Source: Aliterella atlantica CENA595
Lineage (GTDB): Bacteria; Cyanobacteriota; Cyanobacteriia; Cyanobacteriales; Chroococcidiopsidaceae
Assembly: GCF_000952155.1 (NCBI RefSeq)
Contig: NZ_JYON01000002.1
Location: 124,001 to 188,000, forward strand
Direction: 5' to 3'
Length of the DNA: 64,000 nt
Part shown: positions 8,408-18,582 of the stretch, in pieces
Position numbering within the stretch: position 1 is the first letter of the stretch
How the letters are laid out: every line of letters begins with the position of its first letter
Notes under the pieces: generated by a model
Told to the model about the DNA's origin: nothing
Seen by the model: only the letters and a program-made list of their open reading frames with translations
Database searches by the model: none
Made by a program: the position numbers and the translations under genes

Positions 8408-9376
8408 ATGGTAGAAAAAACAACGCGACGCAATTTTTTAATTACCAGTGTGGCTGTAGCTGGGGGTGTTGTGGGAGCAAGTAGCTTGCAAAAAGAAACT
8501 TCCAACGCTGCTAAATCAATCACAACAATCCCAGAGCGAGTGTTGGGACGCACAGGGGTCAAAGTTCCAATCTTAGGTCTAGGAGGTGCGGGTACGAAAA
8601 CACCACTCGATAAGGAAGATAGAGAAGGTGATGCTTTAGCAATTATTCAAAGAGCCTTGGAACTTGGCATTCGCTATTTTGACACTGCCGCCAGCTATGG
8701 AACTAATGAGATTTATTTAGGAAAAGTGCTGCCAGCCCACCGCTCAAACATATTTTTAGCTAGTAAGACTTATGAAAAAGAGCGAGATGGTGCGTGGCGC
8801 GAATTAGAACGTTCTCTCAAACGCCTGAATACAGACTATCTCAACTTGTGGCAGTTACATAGTGTTGCCGTACCAGAACACGTAGAGACAATCTTTGGTG
8901 CTAATGGCGCAATTAAAGCTTTAGAAGAAGCGAAAGAGCAAAAAATTGTCCGGTATGTGGGAATTACAGGACACCACGAACCGGATGTCATAATTGAAGC
9001 TATGCGGCGCTATCCCTTCCATACAACCCTAATTCCGGTAAATGCCGCAGACAAACACCATCCACGACCGTACATTCCCTCAGTTTTACCATTAGCTCGG
9101 CAACAAAATGTAGGTGTAATTGCGATGAAAGTACCTGCTTACGGGAAGTTATTTCAATCTGATGGTTTGACAGGAATGCAGCAAGCAATGAGTTATGCAT
9201 TATCTCAAAGTGGCGTGCATTGTTGCATAGTTTCTACAGACGACGTGCAGCAGTTAGAAGAAAATGTCCGAGTAGCTCGTGCTTTTGAGCAATTAAGCAA
9301 TAATCAATTAGTCGCCATTGAAAACCGCACAGCCAAAATTTGGCAGGACAGCACATTCTATCGTGCTTGGGGCTAG
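8408..9376 (+). CDS. Aldo/keto reductase with Tat-type signal
   Basis: NAD(P)H-dependent oxidoreductase of 322 aa. The N-terminus TTRRNFLITSVAVAGGVVGA is a twin-arginine export signal, so the folded enzyme may reach the periplasm or be membrane-tethered. The barrel begins at RVLGRTGVKVPILGLGG. The usual catalytic residues are present: Asp in RYFDTA, Tyr in ASYG, Lys in ASKT and His in QLHSV. The physiological substrate is unknown. Confidence 0.88.
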   Translation: MVEKTTRRNFLITSVAVAGGVVGASSLQKETSNAAKSITTIPERVLGRTGVKVPILGLGGAGTKTPLDKEDREGDALAIIQRALELGIRYFDTAASYGTNEIYLGKVLPAHRSNIFLASKTYEKERDGAWRELERSLKRLNTDYLNLWQLHSVAVPEHVETIFGANGAIKALEEAKEQKIVRYVGITGHHEPDVIIEAMRRYPFHTTLIPVNAADKHHPRPYIPSVLPLARQQNVGVIAMKVPAYGKLFQSDGLTGMQQAMSYALSQSGVHCCIVSTDDVQQLEENVRVARAFEQLSNNQLVAIENRTAKIWQDSTFYRAWG

Positions 9377-9559
9377 TACGGTGATTGAGTAGAAACTAAA
9401 TCTTGGGCGAGGATAGCAATGAAGAAATATCCCTGGCAAATAATCATGTATGGTTTACTGGGGATAAGCTGCCCTTCGGCACTGCTCACCTTCCGTCGGA
9501 GTGCATTCAAGCAAGTCGCGTTCGCGTCTAGCCCAAGAGAATGAGCCGCGAAGGGATTG

Positions 9560-9676
9560 GGGCTAGGGCTAGCTTTAGCCCGCAACCTAGTCGAACTCCA
9601 CAATGGCACGCTCCGGACTCAAAGTGCTGGAGTTGGACAAAGTACAACCTTTGCAGCCAAAAGCTCGCCAAATTAG
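9560..9676 (+). pseudogene. Relic of a histidine-kinase C-terminus
   Basis: 39 codons encode GLGLALARNLVELHNGTLR and then TQSAGVGQSTTFAAKSSPN before a stop. This is the G2 box and last strands of a HATPase domain of a sensor kinase. The frame is blocked upstream by a TGA at 9542, and no N-, G1- or H-box is present. It is a degraded gene end between the reductase and dnaK genes. The DNA at 9380-9560 shows no further recognisable pieces. Confidence 0.6.
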
Positions 9677-9967
9677 CGAAAAATCCTCTGTAAGACGGCA
9701 AACACAACTATTCCATTACGGTTCGCCCTAATTACTTAAACTCAGAATTTCCGTACATTAGAGCAAGAGTGAAGTAATTAACAAAGCCTTCCTAGCTAGA
9801 TCCCTAAAAAGTCGACCGCACTTCCCCAGGTTCGGAAAACCACAATAGGAACAAATGGCTAGCCAAGCTCAGTATAGAAAATAGTACACAAGTCACGGTA
9901 CTGAGTGCAATTTTAGTTTGTATTGATTCTGAAAATTTTAGTAGTTATAGGGAGCCAATAATCTCCA

Positions 9968-11875
9968 ATGGCAAAAGTAGTTGGAATTGACTTAGGTACA
10001 ACGAACTCCTGCGTAGCAGTAATGGAAGGTGGTAAGCCCACCGTAATCGCTAACGCTGAGGGTTTTCGGACAACGCCATCAGTCGTTGCCTTTGCAAAAA
10101 ATGGCGATCGCTTGGTCGGTCAAATTGCCAAGCGTCAAGCGGTAATGAACCCAGAAAATACCTTCTATTCGGTCAAGCGTTTTATTGGGCGCAGATACGA
10201 TGAGGTAACTCACGAAGCTACAGAAGTTTCTTACAAAGTAGTCCGCGATAGCAACGGCAACGTCAAGCTAGATTGTCCTGGTGCTGGCAAGCAATTTGCT
10301 CCCGAAGAAATCTCGGCGCAAGTATTGCGGAAGCTAGTAGAAGATGCCAGCAAATATTTAGGTGAAACTGTTACTCAAGCAGTAATTACCGTTCCTGCTT
10401 ACTTCAACGACTCCCAGCGTCAAGCAACCAAAGATGCAGGTAAAATCGCTGGTGTGGAAGTATTGCGAATTATCAACGAACCTACAGCCGCTTCTTTGGC
10501 TTACGGTTTCGACAAAAAGAGCAACGAAACGATCTTAGTATTTGACCTTGGTGGCGGTACTTTTGACGTATCAGTTTTGGAAGTAGGTGACGGTGTATTT
10601 GAAGTATTAGCTACTTCTGGCGATACCCACTTAGGCGGTGACGACTTCGACAAAAAGATCGTTGATTACTTAGCTGACGAATTTAGACGGTCTGAAGGCA
10701 TCGATCTTCGCAAAGATAGACAAGCTTTGCAGCGTCTAACTGAAGCTGCTGAGAAGGCAAAAATCGAGCTTTCTAGCGTTACTCAAGCGGAAATTAACCT
10801 TCCCTTCATTACCGCAACCCAGGACGGTCCTAAGCACCTGGATATGACGCTCACACGCGCTAAATTTGAAGAACTTTGTTCTGACCTCATCGATCGCTGT
10901 CGCATTCCTGTAGAAAATGCAATGCGTGACGCTAAATTGGACAAGAGCGCGATCAACGAAATCGTATTAGTTGGTGGTTCTACTCGGATTCCCGCAGTTC
11001 AAGACTTAGTTAAGCGGATTTTGGGCAAAGATCCTAACCAAACTGTGAACCCTGATGAAGTAGTAGCTGTAGGGGCTGCCATTCAAGCAGGCGTACTAGC
11101 TGGTGACGTTACAGGTATCTTGCTTTTAGACGTAAGCCCGCTATCTTTGGGTGTAGAAACCTTGGGCGGCGTAATGACCAAAATCATTCCTCGCAACACC
11201 ACAATTCCCACCAAGAAGTCGGAAGTATTTTCTACAGCAGTTGACGGGCAAAGCAACGTAGAAATTCACGTTCTCCAAGGCGAACGGGAAATGTCTAATG
11301 ACAACAAGAGCTTGGGTACTTTCCGCTTAGATGGTATTCCTCCAGCACCGCGCGGCGTACCGCAGATCGAGGTTATCTTTGACATCGATGCTAACGGGAT
11401 TCTTAACGTTACCGCTAAAGATAAAGGCAGCGGTAAAGAGCAATCGATCAGCATCACAGGTGCTTCTACTCTAGACAAGTCTGAAGTCGAGCGCATGGTC
11501 AACCAAGCCGAACAAAATGCTTCAACTGATAAAGAACGCCGCGAGAAAATCGATCGCAAAAACCAAGCAGATTCGCTAGCTTACCAAGCTGAAAAGCAAA
11601 TGACTGACTTGGGCGACAAAGTACCTGCAGGCGAGAAAACTAAAGTAGAAGGGTTAGTTAAGGATCTGCGCGATGCGATTTCTCAAGATAACGATGACCG
11701 GATCAAGACTTTGATGCCCGAACTACAACAAACTCTTTACAGCATCGGTGCTAACTTGTATCAGCAAGGTGGTGGTGGTGCAGCCCCAGGCGGTCCTAGC
11801 GACGATGGTGGCGGTTCTACATCTACTCCTGGTGGCGATGATGTGATTGACGCTGATTTTACTGAATCGAAGTAA
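9968..11875 (+). CDS. dnaK: Chaperone DnaK (Hsp70)
   Basis: ATP-dependent protein-folding chaperone of 635 aa. The ATPase domain begins [19 protein letters not shown] and contains the phosphate loop [17 protein letters not shown] and [11 protein letters not shown]. The substrate-binding domain starts near residue 390, with a helical lid and a Gly-rich tail ending DDVIDADF, the usual bacterial end. Cyanobacteria carry several dnaK genes; the canonical length and tail fit the DnaK2 type. It stands alone here, with no grpE or dnaJ adjacent. I saw no CIRCE element upstream. A terminator follows 23 bp after the stop. Confidence 0.97.
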   Translation: MAKVVGIDLGTTNSCVAVMEGGKPTVIANAEGFRTTPSVVAFAKNGDRLVGQIAKRQAVMNPENTFYSVKRFIGRRYDEVTHEATEVSYKVVRDSNGNVKLDCPGAGKQFAPEEISAQVLRKLVEDASKYLGETVTQAVITVPAYFNDSQRQATKDAGKIAGVEVLRIINEPTAASLAYGFDKKSNETILVFDLGGGTFDVSVLEVGDGVFEVLATSGDTHLGGDDFDKKIVDYLADEFRRSEGIDLRKDRQALQRLTEAAEKAKIELSSVTQAEINLPFITATQDGPKHLDMTLTRAKFEELCSDLIDRCRIPVENAMRDAKLDKSAINEIVLVGGSTRIPAVQDLVKRILGKDPNQTVNPDEVVAVGAAIQAGVLAGDVTGILLLDVSPLSLGVETLGGVMTKIIPRNTTIPTKKSEVFSTAVDGQSNVEIHVLQGEREMSNDNKSLGTFRLDGIPPAPRGVPQIEVIFDIDANGILNVTAKDKGSGKEQSISITGASTLDKSEVERMVNQAEQNASTDKERREKIDRKNQADSLAYQAEKQMTDLGDKVPAGEKTKVEGLVKDLRDAISQDNDDRIKTLMPELQQTLYSIGANLYQQGGGGAAPGGPSDDGGGSTSTPGGDDVIDADFTESK

Positions 11876-11898
11876 GTCAAATTAGTTGTTACTTAAGC

Positions 11899-11928
11899 AA
11901 AGGAGGTGCGATCGCATCTCCTTTTTTG
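11899..11928 (+). terminator. Rho-independent terminator of dnaK
   Basis: AAAGGAG pairs with CTCCTTT around a HIP1-containing inner stem (TGCGATCGCA), directly followed by a run of six T. Confidence 0.8.
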
Positions 11929-11947
11929 TTAAGCTCAAAAACATTGC

Positions 11948-11974
11948 AGGGTGCGTTGCATTGCAACGCACCCT
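11948..11974. repeat. Palindromic repeat, AGGGTGCGTTGCA family
   Basis: AGGGTGCGTTGCA and its exact complement around a single T. Related to the palindromes at 5085 and 7783. It lies 7 bp past the 3' end of the CDF gene. Confidence 0.8.
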
Positions 11975-11980
11975 ACCACT

Positions 11981-12964
11981 CTAGTTACTGTTCCTAGGGG
12001 CAACTAAATCTATTAAATTGCTATTTAATAAAGGGTGTAAATCTGCTTTTTTCGCACTGGTAAGTTGCAGCGTACATTCAGAGGTGCCAAACTCTTGTCT
12101 TAAATGCGCCTCTAGCTTTTCCACTAAGCGATCGCGCCCTGTATCGCTGTTAACTGTCAAACGAGCCGCGAGCGCTATTTTATTGGTGCTAATTGTCCAA
12201 ATATTCAACTTATCTACACTCTCAACGCCGTTAAAAGATGTCAAAGCAGCTTCCACCTCTACGGGATCGATCCAGCTAGGTGCGTACTCCATCAAAATTT
12301 CCCAACTTTGTTGCACTATAGGCAAAGCACTGTAAATGACAAAACAGGCAATTAACAACGCGATCGCCCCATCTACCCACATCCAACCCCAAAGGTATAT
12401 TACTAAAGCAGCGAGCATCGCCCCTACCGAACTTGCTGCATCTGCTACCATGTGCAGAAAAACTCCCCGTACATTCAAATCGTGATGGCTGTGTTCGTGT
12501 AATAGAGCAATGTTGATGCCATTGATAACCAAACCAACTGTAGATACAATCAGCATTGGTAGCCCCATAACTGGTTCTGGCGACTTCAGGTGAGTTAGAG
12601 CTTCCCAACCGATAAATGTAGCGATCGCTATTAAAGCAATACTATTTGCTAAAGCTGCTAATATTTCTACTCGCTGATGCCCGAAAGTTGCTTTTTTATC
12701 GGCAGGTTGAGTAGCAAAATGCGTGGCTAATAGTGTTAGTCCTAAAGCGCTTAGATCGGCTAGTATATGCCCCGCCTCTGCTTGCAAGGCTAAACTACCG
12801 CTCCACAACCCAGTAACTAATTCAGCAACGAAGAAACTGCCTAACATTACTAAAGACAGCCATAATCGGCGCGTTTTTTGCTGGTTAGATGTGGAGGATG
12901 ACTCGCAACAAGCTTGCCCAACTGCGGCGCGACGACTGAGAACTTGTTTTACCGAAAGCGCCAT
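11981..12964 (-). CDS. Cation diffusion facilitator (Zn2+/Co2+ type efflux)
   Basis: Six-helix membrane transporter of 327 aa that exports divalent metal in exchange for protons. Helix 2 has AEAGHILADLSAL and helix 5 has HMVADAASSVG, the HxxxD metal sites of CzcD/ZitB-type proteins. Between helices 4 and 5 is a short His-rich loop (LLHEHSHHDLN). The cytosolic C-terminal domain starts at PSWIDPVEVEAAL. The N-terminus carries a CC pair. The metal is probably zinc, from family knowledge. A repeat palindrome sits just behind the stop. Confidence 0.92.
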   Translation of the reverse strand: MALSVKQVLSRRAAVGQACCESSSTSNQQKTRRLWLSLVMLGSFFVAELVTGLWSGSLALQAEAGHILADLSALGLTLLATHFATQPADKKATFGHQRVEILAALANSIALIAIATFIGWEALTHLKSPEPVMGLPMLIVSTVGLVINGINIALLHEHSHHDLNVRGVFLHMVADAASSVGAMLAALVIYLWGWMWVDGAIALLIACFVIYSALPIVQQSWEILMEYAPSWIDPVEVEAALTSFNGVESVDKLNIWTISTNKIALAARLTVNSDTGRDRLVEKLEAHLRQEFGTSECTLQLTSAKKADLHPLLNSNLIDLVAPRNSN

Positions 12965-13184
12965 TTGTATTAACTGCTCATGTATAAGTCAAAGCCTGAG
13001 TTTACCTAATTAGTCAACTTTAAAGAAAATCATCTTCAACTAGCAAAAGCGATCGCTTGCAAGAGCAATTTGAATGCATTGCTCATCTGCGTTTATCTGC
13101 GTGCATCTGCGTTCCTCAAAGGTTAATCTTCGCCACTCAAGAATAAAAGTGTCAATATTTTAATTAGAAGATATTAAAACTTCT

Positions 13185-14714
13185 ATGTCAGAACTACCCC
13201 TATCTATCGCTCAACATTACCACGATCGCACTAAATACGACCCAGACACGATCGCCTCGAAAAGCCAGGGGTTAGATTGGGATAATCAACCTGTGCCGTT
13301 TAAAGACTACAAACTTGGCACTACTTTTGACTTAAAGCAGTATTTTCAAGTAGAATCCGAAACTTTTGCCGATGAAAGTGCAACTTTGTGGTGGCGGCGC
13401 TTATCGCGCTTGCTATTGAGCAGTTATGGCTTGACGGCGAGAATTGCTACGATGACGGAAACGCCGACTTACTTACGGGCTGCACCTTCTGCTGGAGGCT
13501 TGTATCCTGCGGAAGTATATCTAATTTCTCGCGGTACGCCTTTTCTTAGCCCTGGATTGTACAACTACCAACCGCAAACTCACTCTTTATTGCAGTTTTG
13601 GGAGAGCGAAGTCTGGCAAAGTTTGCAATCGGCTTGTTTTTGGCATCCTATTTTAGAAAATACGCAATTAGCAATTGTTATCTCTGCTGTATTCTATCGT
13701 TCGGCTTGGCGCTACCAGGATCGAGCTTATCGACGGATATTTTTAGATACAGGACATTTGTTAGGCAATATCGAACTAGCTAGCGCTCTGAATGATTTTC
13801 GCCCGCACTTAATCGGCGGCTTTCAAGATGAAGCTTTAAATCGCCTACTGTATCTAGATGCTAAAACCGAAGGAGCAATTGCTGTAATTGGGCTAGCAGA
13901 TTTATTAGATATCAAACAAAATTTGCCCACAGGTTTAACTGCATTGCCTTCTGCTATCTGCACCGATTTTCGTGCTGATGTTCCTGACGGGCAGTTATTA
14001 AACTATTTTCACCAGGCTACACAAATAGACGAAGAAATTACTAGAAGTCGCCAAAAAATTGACTTGCTACCTAAAAGCGATAAATATAATTTTCCCTTTT
14101 GCCTTAAGGTTCCGACAAGTACACTACCCATAGATTGGGGTGCAAACTTAGAAGGCTTAGAAAATACTATCTTCAAGCGCCGATCTACTCGCGCTTACAC
14201 GGGCGAAAATTTAACTTTAAGCGAACTTAAAGCATTACTCGATTTTACCTACCAACCCCACCACTACATCGAGCAAAATCTAGATAAAACTCCCGATTAC
14301 TTCGATCTCAACTTAATTGAGACATTTATCGCTGTTTCTGGGGTAGATGGGTTGGAAGAAGGTTGTTATTATTACGCCCCCAAAGCACAGGAATTAAGAC
14401 AAATTCGGTTCAAAAACTTTCGCCGCGAGTTACACTTTCTCTGTTTGGGGCAGAATTTGGGACGCGATGCAGCCGCAGTGCTATTTCATACCGCCGATCT
14501 CAAAACTGCTATAGCCCAATATGGCGATCGCGTTTATCGCTATCTGCACATGGATGCAGGACATTTGGGACAAAGGTTAAATTTGGCTGCCATTTACCTG
14601 AATTTGGGTGTAAGTGGCATTGCTGGTTTCTTTGACGACCGCGTTAACGAAGTGTTAGGCATCCCTGTTGATGAGGCTGCACTTTACATTACTACTTTAG
14701 GACGGGCGAGATAA
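13185..14714 (+). CDS. SagB-type (nitroreductase-fold) dehydrogenase, two-domain
   Basis: Flavin-dependent oxidoreductase-like protein of 509 aa with two nitroreductase-fold halves. The first contains LRAAPSAGGLYPAEVYLIS, typical of SagB/ThcOx proteins. The second begins FKRRSTRAYTGENLTLSEL and ends near the C-terminus with LNLAAIYLNLGVSGIAGFFD. SagB enzymes oxidise azolines in peptide antibiotics, but no cyclodehydratase or precursor gene is adjacent. A stand-alone role in some other oxidation is likely. The substrate is unknown. Confidence 0.85.
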   Translation: MSELPLSIAQHYHDRTKYDPDTIASKSQGLDWDNQPVPFKDYKLGTTFDLKQYFQVESETFADESATLWWRRLSRLLLSSYGLTARIATMTETPTYLRAAPSAGGLYPAEVYLISRGTPFLSPGLYNYQPQTHSLLQFWESEVWQSLQSACFWHPILENTQLAIVISAVFYRSAWRYQDRAYRRIFLDTGHLLGNIELASALNDFRPHLIGGFQDEALNRLLYLDAKTEGAIAVIGLADLLDIKQNLPTGLTALPSAICTDFRADVPDGQLLNYFHQATQIDEEITRSRQKIDLLPKSDKYNFPFCLKVPTSTLPIDWGANLEGLENTIFKRRSTRAYTGENLTLSELKALLDFTYQPHHYIEQNLDKTPDYFDLNLIETFIAVSGVDGLEEGCYYYAPKAQELRQIRFKNFRRELHFLCLGQNLGRDAAAVLFHTADLKTAIAQYGDRVYRYLHMDAGHLGQRLNLAAIYLNLGVSGIAGFFDDRVNEVLGIPVDEAALYITTLGRAR

Positions 14715-14741
14715 TTAAGTATTCAAACTGCCCAATTCCTC

Positions 14742-15080
14742 CTAAATGTTGGGGTTTTGCGGCGGGGTTACTGAGTCAGCTAAATCTTCTAATTGCATTC
14801 TCTGCTCCATTTGGCGCAGAAAGTACCCTGTCATCATTGCTGAAGCTAAAAGCCCTGCTAGGTTGTCTCTATCAGTAGTAATCTTGACGTTAAAACTTTC
14901 TGAGGGCAACATTCCCACTAACCCTTGAACGTTGTGAGAAATAATTTGCTTAATTTCTGGGCTAGCAGATTTGGCAACGTGAGATAAAATTTCGGGGGAT
15001 TGATTTTGAAGATACTGCAATAGTGGATTGATGCGATCTTCTTGGGCGTTGTCACTTAGAAAGTCAGAAGGAAAAACCAT
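14742..15080 (-). CDS. DUF760 protein
   Basis: Cyanobacterial and plastid protein of unknown function, 112 aa from the chosen ATG at 15080 (MVFPSDFLSD). An upstream in-frame start would add 21 residues that do not look conserved. The core is INPLLQYLQNQSPEILSHVA, then ISHNVQGLVGMLPSE and LAGLLASAMMTGYFLRQMEQ. It is probably soluble and helical. No Shine-Dalgarno site is clear before the start, so that choice is tentative. Confidence 0.75.
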   Translation of the reverse strand: MVFPSDFLSDNAQEDRINPLLQYLQNQSPEILSHVAKSASPEIKQIISHNVQGLVGMLPSESFNVKITTDRDNLAGLLASAMMTGYFLRQMEQRMQLEDLADSVTPPQNPNI

Positions 15081-15304
15081 AAGCAGATGTGTCTGGCTAA
15101 TTTGTAGATTTCTAATGTGACCTATCCTGACCCAAAACAGCAACCTTTCTTTACAAAGGATGTTTTCTCAGTGCCAACAAAATAATTAATGTGACTTACT
15201 CAAGTCTTTGAGTTGACAGGATAGAGTCATGCTTTTTCATCAAGCGTAACTAAATTATATCAACTATTACAATTTAGCAATGTATAATTTTTTGCTAATT
15301 TTAC

Positions 15305-15838
15305 TCAAACAGGCTCGGTTGCGTAGAGCGGCACAGTAGTATCTAACTCTAATTGTTCGCAAGCTGGCAGTAATTGGGGTAACTGTTCCATCTGAAAATA
15401 CTGATAGAATTTCGGCGTTACCGAGAGCATAAAAGAGCGGCAATCAGCTTGGCGGCGTTTGCGGATAAATCCCTGTTCGACGAGTTCTTGAACGTGCTGA
15501 TAAGCCCCTGAACCGCGCAATTCAATTAAATCTGTTTGGGTGATAGGAGTATTTAGCGCGATCGCGGCTAAAGTCCGCAATGCACCTACGCCCAATTCTA
15601 CAGGAATAATAGAATGGACTAATTCTTGAAAGTTAGAGCGCAGTTGTAGGCTGTAGCCAGAATTTGTTTCTACGACTTCTAGAGCGCTATCGCGGTGGGC
15701 AAAGTCGTCGATGAGTTCGATTAACCCTTCTTCAACACAAGAGCGATCGCAAGCTGCATATTCAGCGATTTCGGCGATCGTCAACGGCTGACCTTTTAAG
15801 TAAAGGATGGCTTCAATTTTGCTTGCTAAACGGGTCAT
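15305..15838 (-). CDS. scpB: Segregation and condensation protein B
   Basis: Winged-helix partner of the SMC-ScpA condensin complex, which compacts and segregates the chromosome. The N-terminal domain has LASKIEAILYLKGQPLTIAE, the second has LRTLAAIALNTPITQTDLIELRG, and the wing has VQELVEQGFI. At 177 aa the length is normal. scpA is not in the window, which is common in cyanobacteria. It lies 88 bp upstream of nothing transcribed with it; its neighbour on the promoter side is the cyclophilin gene in the same direction. Confidence 0.92.
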   Translation of the reverse strand: MTRLASKIEAILYLKGQPLTIAEIAEYAACDRSCVEEGLIELIDDFAHRDSALEVVETNSGYSLQLRSNFQELVHSIIPVELGVGALRTLAAIALNTPITQTDLIELRGSGAYQHVQELVEQGFIRKRRQADCRSFMLSVTPKFYQYFQMEQLPQLLPACEQLELDTTVPLYATEPV

Positions 15839-15926
15839 TTAAATTTTGCAGGAAAGAAGTATGAAAATACTATATCTACAAGCACATAGATTTTGCTGTT
15901 TCCATACTTCTTACTTCAGCTTTTAT

Positions 15927-17060
15927 TTATGCAGCTTGAGGTTCTACTAAGTTTTCTAAGCCATCTACAACCTTAGCTGACTCAATTTTGTCGCCTGCTT
16001 TTAGCTCTTCCAAAACTTCTTTACCTTCGGTAACATAACCAAACACCGAGTAACGACCATCTAATAAATTTCGTCCTGCAGGGGTTAGTTCTGGTTCAAA
16101 TAAAAAGAAGAAAAATTGCGATGAACCGCCATTGGGTTCGCTTTCTGGTCTAGCCATCGCTACTGTACCAAAAGCAGAAAAAGGCAATACTACTTGATCG
16201 CGATAACGTCCAGCATCTTCGAGGGTGATGCCATAAGTTGGTACTTTATCGTTCTCGGCTAGCACTTCTAAAGGTACAGCGCGGTATTTGCCAGTATCAG
16301 GGTCGATAAAACCTTGTTCTTTACCTGGCGGATCTCCTGCTTGCAAAACGTAGGAGTCTTCGGCGCGGATAAATTCTAAGCCGTTGTAAAAACCTCGCTG
16401 CACTAAGTCTACAAAGTTTCCGGCTGTAACTGGAGCGCTATAACCATCGACAACAATTTTTAAATCGCCTTTATTAGTTGTCATGGCAACTGTGGCACGA
16501 CCTTTAAGCTGAGGCAAATTGCTGTACTCGGCTGGAACTTCAAAGGGAAATCCTTCTACCATTAGGCTTTCTAACTGTCCTACTACATCGAGTAGTTGCG
16601 CCCTACCTTCCCAAATTTGGTTTTTTTCTTTAGCTTCAACAGCAGGTTCGAGAGTTTCTAAACCTGCTTGCAAGCGATCTATTAAGGCGATCGCTTCAGG
16701 TTTACGATCTTCAGGGATGCTTGCCAAAATTTTGTCAGCGCGATTGTTAGCGATTTTGCTAGCTTTACTCAAGTCGCTAGAAATTGCTCGCCAACGACGA
16801 TTTGCCCGTAGTTGATTGGCAATATCTTCCAAACTTGCTTGCAGTTCGCGTACGGTGGGGTTTTCAATTGGCAGCGAGTAGCGCAGTAATGCTTTGCCGT
16901 CGGTGATTGCATTGCCAGCAGGCAGGGCTGCCATACTAGGGGAAGTCCAGCAGATCGCGCTAGTTCCTAAAAATAGAATTACAAGCAGCGTTGTTATCAA
17001 GCTGGTCTGGAGCCAGCGTTTCCACAATTTTGTCATCGGATCGCTTATTAAATGCGGCAT
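15927..17060 (-). CDS. Cyclophilin-type peptidyl-prolyl isomerase, lumenal TLP40/CYP38 type
   Basis: 377 aa. An N-terminal hydrophobic helix (TTLLVILFLGTSAICW) followed by SMAALPA looks like a signal peptide for thylakoid lumen or periplasm. Next is a helical domain (about residues 60-180) and a C-terminal cyclophilin domain from RATVAMTTNKGDLKIVVDGY, including NFVDLVQRGFYNGLEFIR and GGSSQFFFFL. In plants CYP38 is needed for photosystem II assembly. The same role here is inference. Some catalytic positions of classical cyclophilins are altered, as in the plant protein, so isomerase activity is uncertain. Confidence 0.9.
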   Translation of the reverse strand: MPHLISDPMTKLWKRWLQTSLITTLLVILFLGTSAICWTSPSMAALPAGNAITDGKALLRYSLPIENPTVRELQASLEDIANQLRANRRWRAISSDLSKASKIANNRADKILASIPEDRKPEAIALIDRLQAGLETLEPAVEAKEKNQIWEGRAQLLDVVGQLESLMVEGFPFEVPAEYSNLPQLKGRATVAMTTNKGDLKIVVDGYSAPVTAGNFVDLVQRGFYNGLEFIRAEDSYVLQAGDPPGKEQGFIDPDTGKYRAVPLEVLAENDKVPTYGITLEDAGRYRDQVVLPFSAFGTVAMARPESEPNGGSSQFFFFLFEPELTPAGRNLLDGRYSVFGYVTEGKEVLEELKAGDKIESAKVVDGLENLVEPQAA

Positions 17061-17151
17061 CAGTGCCAGTTTACAGCACTGTTAACTGTTGATTGAACAT
17101 TATTTACCGATCGTATTGCCACATAACCAAAAACGCATCATCCCGCCAGCC

Positions 17152-17180
17152 GTAGAGACGTAGCACTGCTACGTCTCTAC
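17152..17180. repeat. Palindromic repeat, GTAGAGACGT family
   Basis: GTAGAGACGTAGCA and its complement TGCTACGTCTCTAC share a one-base centre. A second family member lies at 36979-37007 with GTTGCA in place of GTAGCA. It sits 85 bp upstream of efp. Confidence 0.85.
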
Positions 17181-17264
17181 ATACCCCAATACCCCTTGTC
17201 CCCTTCAGGCGGTACAATTAAATGCCGATTGCCTTACACAAATTACATAAACGTTAATTGCCAC

Positions 17265-17822
17265 ATGATTTCTAGTAATGACTTTCGCCCTGGGGTAACG
17301 ATTGTATTAGATGGTTCGGTTTGGCGGGTAGTAGAATTTCTCCACGTCAAGCCTGGAAAGGGTTCTGCTTTCGTGCGTACGAAGCTGAAAAATGCTCAAA
17401 ATGGTAGCGTTGTCGAACGTACATTTCGGGCAGGGGAAACTGTACCTCAAGCTAACTTAGAAAAAAGCACGATGCAGCATACCTATAAGGATGCTGACGA
17501 TTACGTGTTTATGGATATGGAAACGTACGAAGAAAGCCGCCTCAGCGCTAATCAAATTGGCGATCGCGTTAAGTATCTTAAAGATGGCATGGAAGTCAAT
17601 GTCGTACGTTGGGACGAGCAAGTAATTGAGGTAGAATTGCCCAATTCTGTAGTTTTGGAAGTAACGCAAACTGACCCTGGCGTGAAAGGCGATACTGCTA
17701 CTGGCGGCACTAAACCAGCTACTTTGGAAACTGGGGCGATGGTTATGGTTCCCTTATTTATTACGACTGGGGAGAGAATTAAAATTGATACCCGTAACGA
17801 CTCCTATCAGGGTCGAGAATAA
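17265..17822 (+). CDS. efp: Translation elongation factor P
   Basis: Relieves ribosomes stalled on proline runs. 185 aa from the ATG at 17265 ([17 protein letters not shown]); an upstream start at 17196 would add residues not found in EF-P. The three beta-barrel domains are recognisable. The domain-I loop is [10 protein letters not shown] with Lys32 at the tip, the position modified in many bacteria. The end, INPKR-like [20 protein letters not shown], is standard. It lies 147 bp upstream of accB, a pairing conserved in cyanobacteria. Confidence 0.96.
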   Translation: MISSNDFRPGVTIVLDGSVWRVVEFLHVKPGKGSAFVRTKLKNAQNGSVVERTFRAGETVPQANLEKSTMQHTYKDADDYVFMDMETYEESRLSANQIGDRVKYLKDGMEVNVVRWDEQVIEVELPNSVVLEVTQTDPGVKGDTATGGTKPATLETGAMVMVPLFITTGERIKIDTRNDSYQGRE

Positions 17823-17969
17823 ATTCTACGCGATCGCTTTGAGCATTCAACGTCAGCTAACTTTAGATTTTAAATTGGTTTATTTCCACATTTTCAATCC
17901 GCGTTTAGACTCGCTGAAGTGCAAAAAGTGCAAAAAGTGCCCATTGCTAAATAAATCAGGTCATTTGCT

Positions 17970-18503
17970 GTGCCACTCGACTTTAACGAAATACGTCAAC
18001 TTATAGTTACGATCTCTCAAACTGATATTGTCGAACTTAGTCTCAAAAGCGACGATTTTGAGCTAACTGTACGCAAAGGTATTAGTGGGGGCGATCGCTT
18101 AGTATCTGAGAGCGGAGCCAATTCTAGTAGTATCGATGTAGGATTGCCTGCCAGTACGACAATTCCCGCCACCACAGACATCGGACGAGTTAACCGTCAG
18201 GGAGATGCTTTAACTACTCCTGCTAGCAACCAAGCGCCTGCTAATACGCCACTCGATCCCAAATTGTTAGAGGTAATTTCACCAATGGTAGGCACATTTT
18301 ATCGCGCTCCGGCTCCAGGAGAATCAGCTTTTGTTGAAGTTGGCGATCGCATTCGTCTCGGTCAAACTGTGTGTATTATTGAGGCAATGAAGCTGATGAA
18401 TGAGATTGAAACTGAAGTCTCTGGGCAGGTTGTAGATATCCTAGTCGAAAACGGCGAACCTGTAGAATACGGGCAGCCATTAATGCGAATTAATCCTAAT
18501 TAA
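17970..18503 (+). CDS. accB: Biotin carboxyl carrier protein of acetyl-CoA carboxylase
   Basis: Carries biotin between the carboxylase and transferase partners in the first step of fatty-acid synthesis. The start is GTG (PLDFNEIRQL follows), which gives 177 aa. The N-terminal region is joined by an Ala/Pro/Thr-rich linker to the biotinyl domain, with IEAMKLMNEIE around the target Lys141. It is downstream of efp on the same strand and likely cotranscribed. Between the two is a short GTGCAAAAA tandem. Confidence 0.95.
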   Translation: MPLDFNEIRQLIVTISQTDIVELSLKSDDFELTVRKGISGGDRLVSESGANSSSIDVGLPASTTIPATTDIGRVNRQGDALTTPASNQAPANTPLDPKLLEVISPMVGTFYRAPAPGESAFVEVGDRIRLGQTVCIIEAMKLMNEIETEVSGQVVDILVENGEPVEYGQPLMRINPN

Positions 18504-18582
18504 TAATTACTAAGTTTTAAATTAACAATTAATTAACGATTAATTGCTAGAATTTTGGATCAGTGACTTTCTGGGTGATCTA

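Noticed and set aside
9700-9967. Search for a CIRCE (HrcA) element before dnaK
   Set aside because: No TTAGCACTC-N9-GAGTGCTAA or close variant is present in this interval.
17785-18006. Plus-strand frame bridging efp and accB
   Set aside because: It overlaps the ends of two firm genes, shows no domain, and is explained by AT-rich intergenic DNA.
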